A DNA stretch of 64,000 nt from Streptomyces sennicomposti (GCF_019890635.1 NZ_JAIOAB010000005.1:62001-126000); one strand, 5' to 3'; counted from the stretch's first letter, positions 7,938 through 16,878 are shown. Notes: generated by a model not told the origin, from the letters alone. A program made the numbers and translations.

Positions 7938-10352
7938 TTGAGTCGTGAAACTGACACTCCGTCCTCCGGGCCCAACGGGCGCGGCGGAGCCGCCTACCCC
8001 TCGGGGACCCCGCCGTACGGCATCCCGGCGGTGTCCGACGACGGCGCGGACGCGGGCCGTTCGGCCACGCGGCCGGAGGAACGCAAGACCGAGACCACGC
8101 TGACGACCCGGATCCGGATCAACATCCCCGGGTCCCGGCCGATCCCGCCCGTGGTCGTGCGCAAGACCGTCGGCGAGAACGGGACCGCGACCGAGGCCGA
8201 GGGCGACGCCGCTTTGGGCTCCGGCGGTGCCAAGCGCGCCAACGGCGCGAACGGCGCCCGGGGTTCACGCGGCCCCAAGGGGTCCGGCGCGAGCCCGGCC
8301 GCCGGTGACGGCGTCCGCGGCGACCTGTCCGGACCGGGCGACGCCCCGCTGACCGGCGGCGCCGGTGAGCCGTCCGCCGCCGAAGGCGCGGCGCCCGCCG
8401 AGGAGAAGCCCACCAGCGACTGGTTCGCACCCCGCAAGCCCCAGTCGGGCAAGGGCGGTCAGGGCACAGGCGGCACCAACGGCGCCGGACTGCCCGGCGG
8501 TTCGGGCGCGGCGGCCGGGAACGGCGCCGGGGCGGGCCTCGGCCCCTCCGGGCAGGCCGCGTCCGGTGCGGGCGCGGCGGCCCCCGCGGCCTCCGGTCCC
8601 GGCGCGTCCGGCGGCGGCCGTCCGGCGCCCGGCGGGCGGCCCGGCGGTGTGGTCGGCTCCATGAACATGCCCGGCGGCGGCGCGCGCACCGGCTCCACCA
8701 ATGGCGCCGGTCTGCCCGGCGCCACCGGCGGTCCCGTGGCCCCCGGCCACGGCGGCGGCACCGGCTCCTTCGACGTGACCGAGGCGCTGGCCGCGGGCCC
8801 GCTCTCCGGCGGCTCCCGCCCCGGCGGCGGCGAACCGCGCCGCGACGACCTCCCCTACTTCACGGAGAACGGCCAGGGCGACCAGGCCGGCTACGACCAC
8901 CAGGGCGGCGCGGCGGGCGCTCCCGGCGGCACCAACGGCGCGGGCGTGCCCGGCGGCCCCGGCGGTCCGGCAGGCTCCGGCGGCCGGCGCGGCCCCGCAG
9001 GACCGACCGGCGGTCCGGTGACCGGCGACGGCGCGCTGTACGCGGCCGCCGCGGGCGGCCCCGGCGCCGCGACCGGTCCGAACCCGACGGCCGGTCCCGG
9101 CGCGCACACCGCCCACCCCGGCGGCGGTCTGAGCGACGACACCGCGATCCTCACCCCGCAGAAGCCCGCCCCCGAACCGGGCGCGGGAGGCAGGCCGGGA
9201 CGGCCGGACAACGTCTCCGGTCACACCGTCACCAGCGGCATGCCGGTCATCACGCCCGGCGCGGACTCGCCGTTCCGGCCGGGCGCGGACGGCGACGGGT
9301 CGGCCTCCCCGGCGTTCCCGAAGCTGTCCGAGCTGCCCCAGCCGGGCGCCGCGCCCGCCAAGCCCGCCAAGGGCAAGGCGGCCAAGGGCAAGGCGGCGAA
9401 GGCCGGCAAGAAGAAGGGCCGCAGCAAGCTGGTGCTGCTCTGCGGCGGCCTGGTCCTCGTCGCCGGCGTCGCCTACGGCGCCGGACTGCTGATGAACCAC
9501 TCCGACGTGCCCAAGGGCACCACCGTGCTCGGCGTGGACATCGGCGGCGGCACCCGTGACGACGCGGTCAAGAAGCTCGACGACGCCTTCAAGGACCGGG
9601 TCGGCCGGCCGCTGAAGCTGTCCGTCGACGGCCGCACCGTCACCCTCAAGCCGGATCAGGCCGGACTCCAGTTCGACACCCAGGCCACCGCCAGCGCCGC
9701 CGCCACCAGCGACTACAACCCCGTCTCGGTGATCGGCTCGCTGTTCGGCAACCACCGGGTGGTCGAACCGCAGATGCCCGTGGACGAGGAGAAGCTCCAG
9801 GCCGCCCTGCAGAACGCCGCGGGCGGCGCCGGTTCGAACGACGGCACCATCAAGTTCGAGCCGGGCAAGGCCGTCGCCGTGTACGGCAAGCCGGGCAAGG
9901 GCATCGACGCCGCCCGCTCGGCCCGCGCGGTCGAGCAGGCGTACCGCACCCAGGTGGAGACCGGCGCCGCCACCCCGGTGCAGGTGGCCACCACCAGCCG
10001 GCAGCCCACGGTGTCCAACGCCGAGGTCGACCGCATGATGAAGAAGTTCGCCGAACCGGCGATGTCGAACGCCGTCTCGGTCACGGCGGGACCCGGGCAT
10101 GTGGTGCTGTTCAGCCCCCAGAAGTCGCTGTGGAAGTTCCTCCAGGTCAAGGCCGTCAACGGCAAGCTGGTCGACTCCTACGACGAGGCGAGGCTCAAGG
10201 ACCTGTACGGCGGGGCCTTCGACGGCGTCCTGATCACCCGGGGCACCGGCCAGAAGACGCCCGTCACGGTCCAGGACGTGATCAGCGCCCTGCGCCCGGC
10301 CCTGATGAGCAAGACCAACCGCGTCGGCGTCATCGACACGAACCCCAGCTGA
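7938..10352 (+). CDS. Membrane-anchored putative peptidoglycan-binding protein with a ~490-residue Gly/Pro/Ala-rich cytoplasmic region
   Basis: An 804-residue protein. Residues 1-490 are low complexity, with recurring GTNGAG(L/V)PGG motifs and a short stretch (about 55-80) reading TRIRINIPGSRPIPPVVVRK. A Lys/Ala-rich segment leads into one membrane helix at about 497-516 (VLLCGGLVLVAGVAYGAGLL). The roughly 290 outside residues (VLGVDIGGGTRDDAVKKLDD onwards) look like two copies of the PG_binding_4 fold found before VanW domains, but no VanW domain follows. Starts with TTG at 7938 after a GGGAGAA site. It ends at a strong terminator, so it is probably monocistronic. A wall-contacting role is inferred. 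Confidence 0.85.
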   Translation: MSRETDTPSSGPNGRGGAAYPSGTPPYGIPAVSDDGADAGRSATRPEERKTETTLTTRIRINIPGSRPIPPVVVRKTVGENGTATEAEGDAALGSGGAKRANGANGARGSRGPKGSGASPAAGDGVRGDLSGPGDAPLTGGAGEPSAAEGAAPAEEKPTSDWFAPRKPQSGKGGQGTGGTNGAGLPGGSGAAAGNGAGAGLGPSGQAASGAGAAAPAASGPGASGGGRPAPGGRPGGVVGSMNMPGGGARTGSTNGAGLPGATGGPVAPGHGGGTGSFDVTEALAAGPLSGGSRPGGGEPRRDDLPYFTENGQGDQAGYDHQGGAAGAPGGTNGAGVPGGPGGPAGSGGRRGPAGPTGGPVTGDGALYAAAAGGPGAATGPNPTAGPGAHTAHPGGGLSDDTAILTPQKPAPEPGAGGRPGRPDNVSGHTVTSGMPVITPGADSPFRPGADGDGSASPAFPKLSELPQPGAAPAKPAKGKAAKGKAAKAGKKKGRSKLVLLCGGLVLVAGVAYGAGLLMNHSDVPKGTTVLGVDIGGGTRDDAVKKLDDAFKDRVGRPLKLSVDGRTVTLKPDQAGLQFDTQATASAAATSDYNPVSVIGSLFGNHRVVEPQMPVDEEKLQAALQNAAGGAGSNDGTIKFEPGKAVAVYGKPGKGIDAARSARAVEQAYRTQVETGAATPVQVATTSRQPTVSNAEVDRMMKKFAEPAMSNAVSVTAGPGHVVLFSPQKSLWKFLQVKAVNGKLVDSYDEARLKDLYGGAFDGVLITRGTGQKTPVTVQDVISALRPALMSKTNRVGVIDTNPS

Positions 10353-10364
10353 CGGCGTGGCGGT

Positions 10365-10399
10365 GAGGGGGCGGCCGGTGTGACACCGGCCGCCCCCTC
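10365..10399 (+). terminator. Strong hairpin terminator
   Basis: A perfect 16-bp stem (10365-10380 with 10384-10399) with a TGA loop lies 13 bp after the stop of the peptidoglycan-binding gene. Confidence 0.75.
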
Positions 10400-10450
10400 C
10401 GCCGTACCCCGCCAGGTCGCGCCCTGCCCCGCCCTGTCCTGCCCGGCCCT

Positions 10451-10469
10451 GTCATGCCCTCCGCATGAC
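10451..10469 (+). promoter_or_regulatory. Palindromic candidate operator upstream of the ABC/two-component operon
   Basis: GTCATG-N7-CATGAC, with a further half-site TGTCAT at 10473-10478, lies 69 bp before the operon's first ATG. NarL/DesR-type response regulators bind such dyads, and one is encoded in the operon, so autoregulation is the natural guess. Confidence 0.45.
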
Positions 10470-10525
10470 ATCTGTCATCCCGCGCTCAGGACCCCCGACA
10501 CTGCCGCCCGCCCCCGCCCCCCGGC

Positions 10526-10531
10526 CAGGAT
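10526..10531 (+). promoter_or_regulatory. Candidate -10 box directly before the ABC ATPase start
   Basis: CAGGAT lies 6 nt before the ATG at 10538, the spacing expected for a leaderless transcript. The GGGGG run in between could alternatively serve as a weak ribosome site. Confidence 0.35.
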
Positions 10532-10537
10532 GGGGGC

Positions 10538-11473
10538 ATGACGACGACAGCGGAGACCGCCGCGGCGAAGGCCACCTCGGTGGTGGCGTTCGACCAGGTG
10601 ACCAAGAGCTACGGGAACGTACGGGCCGTGGACGGACTGTCCCTCGCCCTGCACCCGGGGGAGACCGTGGCCCTGCTCGGGCCGAACGGGGCCGGCAAGT
10701 CCACCACCCTGGACCTGCTGCTCGGCCTCAAGCACGCCGACAGCGGCACCGTCTCCGTCTTCGGCACCGGCCCCCGCGAGGCGATTGTCGCCGGGCGCGT
10801 CGGCGCGATGCTCCAGAGCGGCGGGCTGATGGAGGAGGTCACCGTCGCCGAACTGGTGCGCCTCGCCTGCGATCTGCACCCCAAGCGGTTCAAGGTCCAG
10901 GACGTGATGGCCCGCGCCGGTGTCTCCCAGATCGCCGACCGCAAGGTCAACAAGCTCTCCGGCGGCCAGGCGCAGCGCGTCCGCTTCGCCCTCGCCACCG
11001 CGGGCGACAGCGATCTGATCGTGCTGGACGAGCCGACCACCGGCATGGACGTCTCCGCCCGCCAGGCCTTCTGGGCCACCATGCGCGAGCAGGCCGACCA
11101 GGGTCGTACGGTGCTGTTCGCCACCCACTACCTGGAGGAGGCCGACGCCATCGCCGACCGGGTGCTCGTGCTGCACCGGGGCCGGCTGCTGGCCGACGGC
11201 ACCGCCGCCGAGATCAAGGCGAAGGCCGGCGCCCGCAGCGTCCGCTTCGACCTGGAGGGCGTCATCGACGAGACCGCCCTGCGCGGCCTGCCCTTCCTCA
11301 CCTCCCTGGACGTCAGCGGCCAGACCGTCCGCATCCAGTCCGCCGACGCCGACGCGACCGTCCACGCCCTGTACGGGCTCGGCGTCTACCCCCGCAATCT
11401 CGAAGTCGCCGGGCTCGGTCTCGAGCAGGCGTTCGTCGCCATCACCGAGGCCGAGGAGGCCAAGCAGTCGTGA
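10538..11473 (+). CDS. ABC exporter ATP-binding protein (DrrA/CcmA type)
   Basis: This 311-residue ATPase should drive export of a drug or lipid-like compound with the ABC-2 permease encoded next. Walker A GPNGAGKST is at about residues 48-56, signature LSGGQAQR near 142, Walker B DLIVLDEPTTGMD near 165 and the H-loop ATHYLEEAD near 200. The C-terminal 90 residues are the DrrA-type extension. It overlaps the permease gene by GTGA, and the four genes to 14038 are all overlapped or directly adjacent, making one operon with a histidine kinase and response regulator, as in DesK/DesR-linked exporters. Confidence 0.95.
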   Translation: MTTTAETAAAKATSVVAFDQVTKSYGNVRAVDGLSLALHPGETVALLGPNGAGKSTTLDLLLGLKHADSGTVSVFGTGPREAIVAGRVGAMLQSGGLMEEVTVAELVRLACDLHPKRFKVQDVMARAGVSQIADRKVNKLSGGQAQRVRFALATAGDSDLIVLDEPTTGMDVSARQAFWATMREQADQGRTVLFATHYLEEADAIADRVLVLHRGRLLADGTAAEIKAKAGARSVRFDLEGVIDETALRGLPFLTSLDVSGQTVRIQSADADATVHALYGLGVYPRNLEVAGLGLEQAFVAITEAEEAKQS

Positions 11474-12210
11474 CCAGCCTCATCAAGCTCGAACTCGCCC
11501 GCGCCCTGCGCAACCGCAAGTTCCTGTTCTTCTCGGTGCTCTACCCCTCGATCCTGTTCCTGATCTTCTCCAGCAGCTCCGGCTCCGACGACCGGGTCGA
11601 CGGCACCGGCCTGACCGTCGCCACCTACCTGATGGTGTCGATGGCCTCCTTCGGCGCGCTGACCGCCGTCCTCATGGGCAACAGCGAGCGCATCGCCAAG
11701 GAGCGCGAGAGCGGCTGGGTGCGGCAACTGCGCCTGACCAGCCTGCCCGGCCGCGGCTACGTCCTCGCCAAGACCGCCGGCGCCGCCGTGGTCAGCCTGC
11801 CGTCCATCGTCGTCGTCTTCGCCGTCGCCGGGGCGATCAAGCACGTACGCCTCGACGCCTGGCAGTGGCTGGCCCTGACCGGCGTCATCTGGGCCGGCAG
11901 CCTGGTCTTCGCCGCGCTCGGCGTCGCCATCGGCTACCTCGCCAGCGGGGACGCCGTCCGCCCCATCACCATGATCATCTACTTCGGCCTGTCGATCCTC
12001 GGCGGTCTGTGGATGCCCTCCACCACCTTCCCGCAGTGGCTCCAGGACATCGCCGAGTGGCTGCCCACGCACGCGTACGCTGCTCTGGGACGGGCGATCG
12101 AACAGAGCCAGGCCCCCGGCGCCCAGGACATCGCCGTGCTCGCCGTCTACTTCGTCCTGTTCGCGGGCGGCGCGGCCTGGCTGTACCGGAAGGACACGCT
12201 GAAGGCGTGA
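11470..12210 (+). CDS. ABC-2 type exporter permease
   Basis: A 246-residue integral membrane protein with six hydrophobic segments (first at about 20-38, last at about 222-240) and the ABC-2 element NSERIAKERESGWVRQLRLT in the cytoplasmic loop. It starts at a GTG overlapping the ATPase stop and ends at a GTGA overlap with the histidine kinase, so stoichiometric coupled translation is expected. Substrate unknown; drug or membrane-stress export is the family norm. Confidence 0.94.
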   Translation: MTSLIKLELARALRNRKFLFFSVLYPSILFLIFSSSSGSDDRVDGTGLTVATYLMVSMASFGALTAVLMGNSERIAKERESGWVRQLRLTSLPGRGYVLAKTAGAAVVSLPSIVVVFAVAGAIKHVRLDAWQWLALTGVIWAGSLVFAALGVAIGYLASGDAVRPITMIIYFGLSILGGLWMPSTTFPQWLQDIAEWLPTHAYAALGRAIEQSQAPGAQDIAVLAVYFVLFAGGAAWLYRKDTLKA

Positions 12211-13427
12211 GCGTCATGACCGAGGACCGCGGCCGCGAGCGGGACGACCGCCTGATCACCATGGGCCAGTCGCCCCGCAACCGCCGCGAAGTGCTGCGCA
12301 AGATCGTGTGGATCGGCGTCTGGCTGGTCTTCCTCAGCTCGCCGGTCCACGACCTGGCCGCCGGCAACCACAGCGCCGCCGGCCGGGTGGGCGGCTGGAC
12401 GGGCCTGGCGGTCTTCGTCGCCGCCTACCTGGCGCTGGTCTTCCGGAACTGGGGCCGCCCCTTCCGCCGCCGGACCGTCGTCGGCCTCATCGTCTTCCTC
12501 GGCGCCCTGGCCGTCCTGCTCTGCCTCACCCTCGGCCCGGCCTGGCTCGGCCTGTTCTGCTACGTCTCCGTCGCCTGCGGGGCCACCCTGCCGGTGCGGG
12601 CCGCCTACGGGGCGATCCCCGCGACCGCCGCCGTGATGATGCTGACCGGCCTCGGCACCGACGTGGCCGACGCCCGGAGCCTCATCCTGCTGGTGCTGCT
12701 CATCGGCTTCGCGATGGTGGGCGTCAGCCAGCTCGTGCGCACCACGATCGAACTGCGCGAGGCCCGGGCCACCGTCGCGCAGCTCGCCGCCAACGAGGAA
12801 CGGCTGCGCCTCGCCCGCGACCTGCACGACCTGCTCGGGCACTCGCTCTCCCTGATCACCCTCAAGAGCGAGCTGGCCGGGCGGATGCTGCCCGGCCACC
12901 CCGACAAGGCCGCCCAGCAGGTCGCCGACATCGAGCAGGTCAGCCGGCAGGCCCTGGTCGACGTCCGCGAGGCCGTCACCGGCTACCGCCGCCCCCGCCT
13001 GGCCGCCGAGCTGGCCGGAGCGCGGGTCGCGCTCACCGCGGCCGGGGTGGAGGCGCGGCTGCCCGCCGAACCCGGCCTCGACGACGTGTCCGAGGAGAGC
13101 GAGTCCGCCCTCGCGTGGGCGCTGCGCGAGGCTGTCACCAACGTCGTCCGGCACAGCGGCGCCCGCTGGTGCGCGGTGGACCTGGTGCGCCGCGAGACCC
13201 TGGACGGGCCGGTGCTGGAACTGTCCGTGGAGGACGACGGCCAGGGCGGCGCGGGCGGGCTGCCCGGCAACGGCCTGACCGGGCTGTCCGAACGGCTGCA
13301 GAAGGCCGGCGGCATGCTGGAGGCGGGCCGCCTCAAGCGCGGCTTCCGGCTGGTCGCGCGGGTCCCGCGGGCCGCCGCCGCGCGGGTGCCGCAGGGCGGG
13401 GGAGGGGACGTAGGATCCCCGGCATGA
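12207..13427 (+). CDS. Sensor histidine kinase (DesK/NarL-partner type)
   Basis: A 406-residue HisKA_3 kinase. About five or six membrane segments fill residues 35-170, suggesting that it senses membrane or exporter state. A short coiled coil leads to the phosphorylated His207 in RDLHDLLGHSLS, then a HATPase domain with N-box REAVTNVVRH and G-boxes EDDGQGG and GNGLTGLSERL. The GTG at 12207 overlaps the permease stop; the ATG at 12216 is an alternative. The stop overlaps the response-regulator start, which identifies its cognate partner. Confidence 0.94.
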   Translation: MSVMTEDRGRERDDRLITMGQSPRNRREVLRKIVWIGVWLVFLSSPVHDLAAGNHSAAGRVGGWTGLAVFVAAYLALVFRNWGRPFRRRTVVGLIVFLGALAVLLCLTLGPAWLGLFCYVSVACGATLPVRAAYGAIPATAAVMMLTGLGTDVADARSLILLVLLIGFAMVGVSQLVRTTIELREARATVAQLAANEERLRLARDLHDLLGHSLSLITLKSELAGRMLPGHPDKAAQQVADIEQVSRQALVDVREAVTGYRRPRLAAELAGARVALTAAGVEARLPAEPGLDDVSEESESALAWALREAVTNVVRHSGARWCAVDLVRRETLDGPVLELSVEDDGQGGAGGLPGNGLTGLSERLQKAGGMLEAGRLKRGFRLVARVPRAAAARVPQGGGGDVGSPA

Positions 13428-14038
13428 GCAGCACGATCAAGGTCCTCCTGGCCGAGGACCAGTCGATGGTCCGCGAGGCCCTGGCCGCCCTGCTCGGCCT
13501 CGAGGACGACATCGAGGTCGTGGCCCAGGTGGCGCGCGGCGACGAGGTCGTCGCGGCGGCGCGCGCGCACGGCGTGGACGTCGCCCTGCTCGACATCGAG
13601 ATGCCCGGCTGCACCGGCATCGAGGCCGCCGCCCGGCTGCACCGGGAACTGCCCGCGGTGAAACTGGTCGTCCTCACCACCTTCGGCCGCCCCGGCTATC
13701 TGCGCAGCGCCATGGAGGCGGGCGCCGACGCGTTCCTCGTCAAGGACGCACCGGCCGCGCAGCTCGCCGCCGCCGTGCGCAAGGTGCTGGCCGGCGAGCG
13801 CGTCATCGACCCCACGCTCGCCGCGGCGGCCCTCGCCGAGGGCGCGAACCCGCTGACCGACCGGGAGCGCGAGGTGCTGCGCGCCGCCGCCGACGGCTCC
13901 ACCAACGCCGAGCTGGCCGCCGTCCTCCACCTCTCCCAGGGCACGGTCCGCAACTACCTCTCCACCGCGATCCAGAAACTCGCCGTCCGCAACCGCGCGG
14001 AGGCGGTGCGCACGGCCCGGGAGAAGGGCTGGCTGTAG
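13424..14038 (+). CDS. LuxR/NarL-family response regulator (DesR-like)
   Basis: A 204-residue regulator. The receiver domain has the acidic pocket ED at 11-12, phospho-acceptor Asp57 (LLDIEMPG), Thr86-region LTTF and Lys in VKDAP. The C-terminal LuxR helix-turn-helix (about 140-200) reads LTDREREVLRAAADG...NAELAAVLHLSQGTVRNYLS. The start overlaps the kinase stop. It probably controls its own ABC exporter operon through the dyad at 10451-10469, by analogy with DesR. Confidence 0.95.
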   Translation: MSSTIKVLLAEDQSMVREALAALLGLEDDIEVVAQVARGDEVVAAARAHGVDVALLDIEMPGCTGIEAAARLHRELPAVKLVVLTTFGRPGYLRSAMEAGADAFLVKDAPAAQLAAAVRKVLAGERVIDPTLAAAALAEGANPLTDREREVLRAAADGSTNAELAAVLHLSQGTVRNYLSTAIQKLAVRNRAEAVRTAREKGWL

Positions 14039-14040
14039 GG

Positions 14041-14190
14041 GCCGCCGGTGGCCGCCGACGCCCGGTTCGGAGGGGGCCGGCTCAGCCGCGTGGCCCGGTG
14101 CGGCACGGGGCGCGGCTCGCCGCGTGACCCGGTTCAGCGGGGGCCGCGGCTCAGTCGCGTGACGCGGTTCGGTACGGCCCGTGGCTCAGT
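14041..14190. repeat. Degenerate ~35-bp direct repeats between convergent genes
   Basis: The core GGCTC(A)G(C/T)CGCGTGACCCGGTTC recurs about four times with spacings of 34-35 bp (near 14079, 14113, 14148 and 14183). The last unit runs into the 3' end of the transglutaminase-like gene. Confidence 0.5.
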
Positions 14191-15058
14191 TCAGCAGCGC
14201 GCGGGCCGCCTGCGCCTGGCCCCTGACCTGCTCCGCCGTGGACTCGTCCACCACCGACACCAGATCCGCGTACGCCTCCAGCTCCAGCGCGCCGCCCACG
14301 AAGTCGCCGCGCTGCACGAGCAGCTGGGCGCGCTCGTAGCGCAGCCGGGCCGGGTGCGAGGGCAGGACCAGCGACAGTTCGACCGCCCACAGGGCCACGT
14401 CCGAGCGCTCGGGCCGCACCGCCGCCCACGCGCGGACGTTGTTCAGGATGCGCAGCACCACGTCCAGCGGATCGGCGGGCTCCAGCATCGAGGGCTTGAG
14501 CGGGGCACCCGTCGCCCCGGCAACCAGCAGCTCGGCGTCGGCCCCGGTGAGCACCCGCCCGCCGTCGAACGGATCGGCGAGGACCTGCTCGCCGGCCGGG
14601 CCGAACCCGACCACGAAGTGCCCCGGCAGCGCGACCCCGTACACCGGCGCACCGGCCCGCCGGGCGACCTCCATCCACACCACCGACAGCAGGATCGGCA
14701 GCCCGCGCCGCCGCCGCAGCACCTCGTGCAGCAGCGAGGAGTCCAGCCGCTGGTAGTCGGCGGCCGAGCCGCCGAACCCGTACCGCTCGCCCAGCAGCTC
14801 GCACAGCGCCCGCGCCCAGGCCAGCGGCCCGCCCGGCCGGTACGGCAGCTCCCCGGCCAGCCGGTCCAGCTCCATCTGCGCCGCGTCCAAGCCGTCCTCG
14901 TCCAGCGCGCCGTCGCCCGCCGCGCCGACCAGCAGGCACAGCGCGGACAGGTCGGGCCGCTCGCTCCGCGCTTCCTCGGCGAACCGCCGGAGCACCTCGG
15001 CGGACCGCTCCGGCGGCGGGGGACAGGGAGCGCCCATGGCCAGTTCGTACCCGCTCAC
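14186..15058 (-). CDS. SirB1/transglutaminase-like superfamily protein (Transglut_core2)
   Basis: A 290-residue protein of the SirB1 family, with the transglutaminase-like core around residues 90-180 (RRGLPILLSVVWMEVARRAG, LPGHFVVGF, DPFDGGRVL) and TPR-like helices at the C-terminus. In this family the His (LPGHF) and Asp (DPFDGG) of the triad are kept but the Cys is often absent, as here, so it may be a non-enzymatic adaptor. The GTG at 15058 overlaps the stop of the acetyltransferase gene; ATG 15037 is an alternative. Function in Streptomyces is unknown. Confidence 0.85.
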   Translation of the reverse strand: MSGYELAMGAPCPPPPERSAEVLRRFAEEARSERPDLSALCLLVGAAGDGALDEDGLDAAQMELDRLAGELPYRPGGPLAWARALCELLGERYGFGGSAADYQRLDSSLLHEVLRRRRGLPILLSVVWMEVARRAGAPVYGVALPGHFVVGFGPAGEQVLADPFDGGRVLTGADAELLVAGATGAPLKPSMLEPADPLDVVLRILNNVRAWAAVRPERSDVALWAVELSLVLPSHPARLRYERAQLLVQRGDFVGGALELEAYADLVSVVDESTAEQVRGQAQAARALLN

Positions 15059-16107
15059 GAGGGACCCTCTACCTCTGCGGGCTTCGGCGCGGGGCCTGCC
15101 GCCGAATCCGGCGCGCGGTAGTGGTGGTAGGCGTGATGGGGCGCGAAGCCGAGGCGGGCGTACAGCTCGCGGGCGCCCGTGTTGTCGCTCTCCACCTGGA
15201 GCCAGCCGGCCGACGCGCCCTCCTCCAGGGCCCGCCCGGCGAGCGCCGCCATGACCGCGGTCGCCAGACCCCGCCGCCGCAGCGCCGGGTCCACCTCCAC
15301 GGCGGCGAAGGACGCCCACCGCCCGTCCACGACACAGCGCCCGATCGCGGCGGGCGCGCCTTCGCCCTCACCGGGCACGGACGCGAACCACACCGAGGGA
15401 CCGCCGCCCAGGACCTTCAGGGCCACTTCGCTCACCCCCTTGCGCTGATACCGCGCAAGCCACGCCTCGTCGGCCGTGCGGGACAGCACGACCCCGGCTC
15501 CACCGGCGCCCTCGGCCCGGTCGGCGACCGGCGCCAGCGCGCCGGTCCACAGCTCGGCGGTCACCTCGCGCACCCAGCCCCGCCGCTCCAGCTCCGCGCA
15601 CAGCAGCTCCTGCGTGCCCTCGGCGCCGGTGGCGGTCTGGACGTACGCGGGCAGCCCGCGCTCGCCGTACCAGCGTCGTACGGCGGCCAGGGCCGCGTCG
15701 AGCGGAACGCCGGGATCGCCGAGCGGCAGCACGGAGTTGGCCCGCCGCGTGAACCCCCCGGCGCCCCGCAGCTCCCAGTCACCGAGCCGCTCGCTCTCCA
15801 CCGGCGGCCACGCCCGCGCGGCGACCCGGGCGAGTTCCGCGTAGGAGGCCGCGGGACCGCGCCGGCGCGCCGGGGCCGGGGGCACGACCTTCCCCGCGAC
15901 CAGCGACGTCTCCGCGATCCGGACGGTCCGACCGTCCTTTTGTGTGATCAGCAGCACACCGTCGGTCCATGATGTGAGAACGCCGACCGTGTCGGTGAAC
16001 TTCGCGCCCGTACCACCCGTTTCGGCCAAGCGCCGCACGGAGACCCGTTTCCCCACGTCAGCAGCGGTGATACGGACCACGAGTCGTCCTGCGGCCGAGA
16101 TTTCCAC
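15055..16107 (-). CDS. GNAT-family N-acetyltransferase with N-terminal SH3-like domain
   Basis: A 350-residue protein. Residues 1-75 form a small beta-rich domain (VGKRVSVRRL, GVLTSWTDGVLLI), followed by a degenerate acetyltransferase half and a C-terminal GNAT domain with the acetyl-CoA loop VDPALRRRGLATAVM and the downstream QVESDNTGARELYARLGF. This is the architecture of actinobacterial two-domain GNATs. Substrate unknown. Coupled to the SirB1-like gene and divergent from the ferredoxin gene. Confidence 0.9.
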   Translation of the reverse strand: MEISAAGRLVVRITAADVGKRVSVRRLAETGGTGAKFTDTVGVLTSWTDGVLLITQKDGRTVRIAETSLVAGKVVPPAPARRRGPAASYAELARVAARAWPPVESERLGDWELRGAGGFTRRANSVLPLGDPGVPLDAALAAVRRWYGERGLPAYVQTATGAEGTQELLCAELERRGWVREVTAELWTGALAPVADRAEGAGGAGVVLSRTADEAWLARYQRKGVSEVALKVLGGGPSVWFASVPGEGEGAPAAIGRCVVDGRWASFAAVEVDPALRRRGLATAVMAALAGRALEEGASAGWLQVESDNTGARELYARLGFAPHHAYHHYRAPDSAAGPAPKPAEVEGPS

Positions 16108-16246
16108 AGGTCAGTTCACCCCTCCTGTTCGGATCATGCCCAAGAACGGAGATACTAGAGGGGGCATCGACGACGCCGCGCTCCCGCGCGCCAGGCGGCG
16201 GAGCCTGTGGAGGCCCGCCAGCGCCCTATCGAGGAGGAACGACAGC

Positions 16247-16567
16247 GTGACCTACGTCATCGCGCAGCCTTGTGTCGACGTGAAGGACAAGGCGTGCATC
16301 GAGGAGTGCCCGGTCGACTGCATCTACGAGGGCCAGCGGTCCTTGTACATCCACCCGGACGAATGCGTCGACTGTGGTGCCTGTGAGCCGGTCTGCCCGG
16401 TCGAGGCGATCTTCTACGAGGACGACGTGCCGGAGGAGTGGAAGGACTACTACAAGGCCAACGTCGAGTTCTTCGACGAGCTGGGCTCCCCCGGCGGCGC
16501 CAGCAAGCTGGGCCTGATCGAGCGTGACCACCCGTTCGTCGCCGCGCTCCCGCCGCAGGCCGAATAG
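16247..16567 (+). CDS. fdxA: 7Fe ferredoxin ([3Fe-4S][4Fe-4S])
   Basis: A 106-residue small electron carrier. Cys9, Cys17 and Cys50 fit the [3Fe-4S] ligands, and Cys21, Cys40, Cys43 and Cys46 the [4Fe-4S] ligands (C-x7-C-x3-CP and C-x2-C-x2-C-x3-CP); Cys25 is additional. The acidic C-terminal extension is typical of actinobacterial FdxA/FdxC. GTG start with an excellent GAGGAGG site. It could pass electrons to P450s or other oxidoreductases. A ferredoxin next to dapC is conserved with mycobacteria (Rv1177-Rv1178, from memory). Confidence 0.95.
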   Translation: MTYVIAQPCVDVKDKACIEECPVDCIYEGQRSLYIHPDECVDCGACEPVCPVEAIFYEDDVPEEWKDYYKANVEFFDELGSPGGASKLGLIERDHPFVAALPPQAE

Positions 16568-16611
16568 CCGTCCGGCGGCACCAGGGCCCGACCGAAGGCC
16601 CTTCGCCGCGC

Positions 16612-16847
16612 CGCCTCGGTCCCGTACGGCCTAGGGCCTGTATGGAGTTCCCCGCCTGCCCCGCGACGCCCGGCACGGCACCTCGCCGCACGGCCGCTCC
16701 GCCCGAGTACGCCCAGTACGAGGCCGAAGCGGCCGCACAGCGATGCACCGCACCGAACGCCGCGAGGCCGCCCTCCGGGCGACGACGGGGAACTCCATAC
16801 AGGCCCTGATCGCCCCTGGCGCTCGGCCGCCGTACGGGACCGAGGCG
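16612..16847. repeat. Nested long inverted repeats (MITE-like or large cruciform) between fdxA and dapC
   Basis: Two perfect inverted-repeat pairs are nested. The inner pair is 22 bp (16633-16654 with 16786-16807, agggcctgtatggagttccc plus cg). The outer pair is 19 bp (16612-16630 with 16829-16847, cgcctcggtcccgtacggc). The arms abut on the left (2 bp apart) but are 21 bp apart on the right. The 131-bp core has no convincing ORF. This is the whole intergenic space ahead of dapC. It resembles a non-autonomous mobile element with terminal inverted repeats, but no target duplication or transposase is visible. Confidence 0.8.
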
Positions 16848-16878
16848 TTTTCCGTCGCAGAAAGTGAGCCTGATCCCC

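Noticed and set aside
8265..10100. A 611-residue minus-strand frame opposite the Gly-rich protein
   Set aside because: Antisense shadow created by GGC/GCC codons; no ribosome site or domain.
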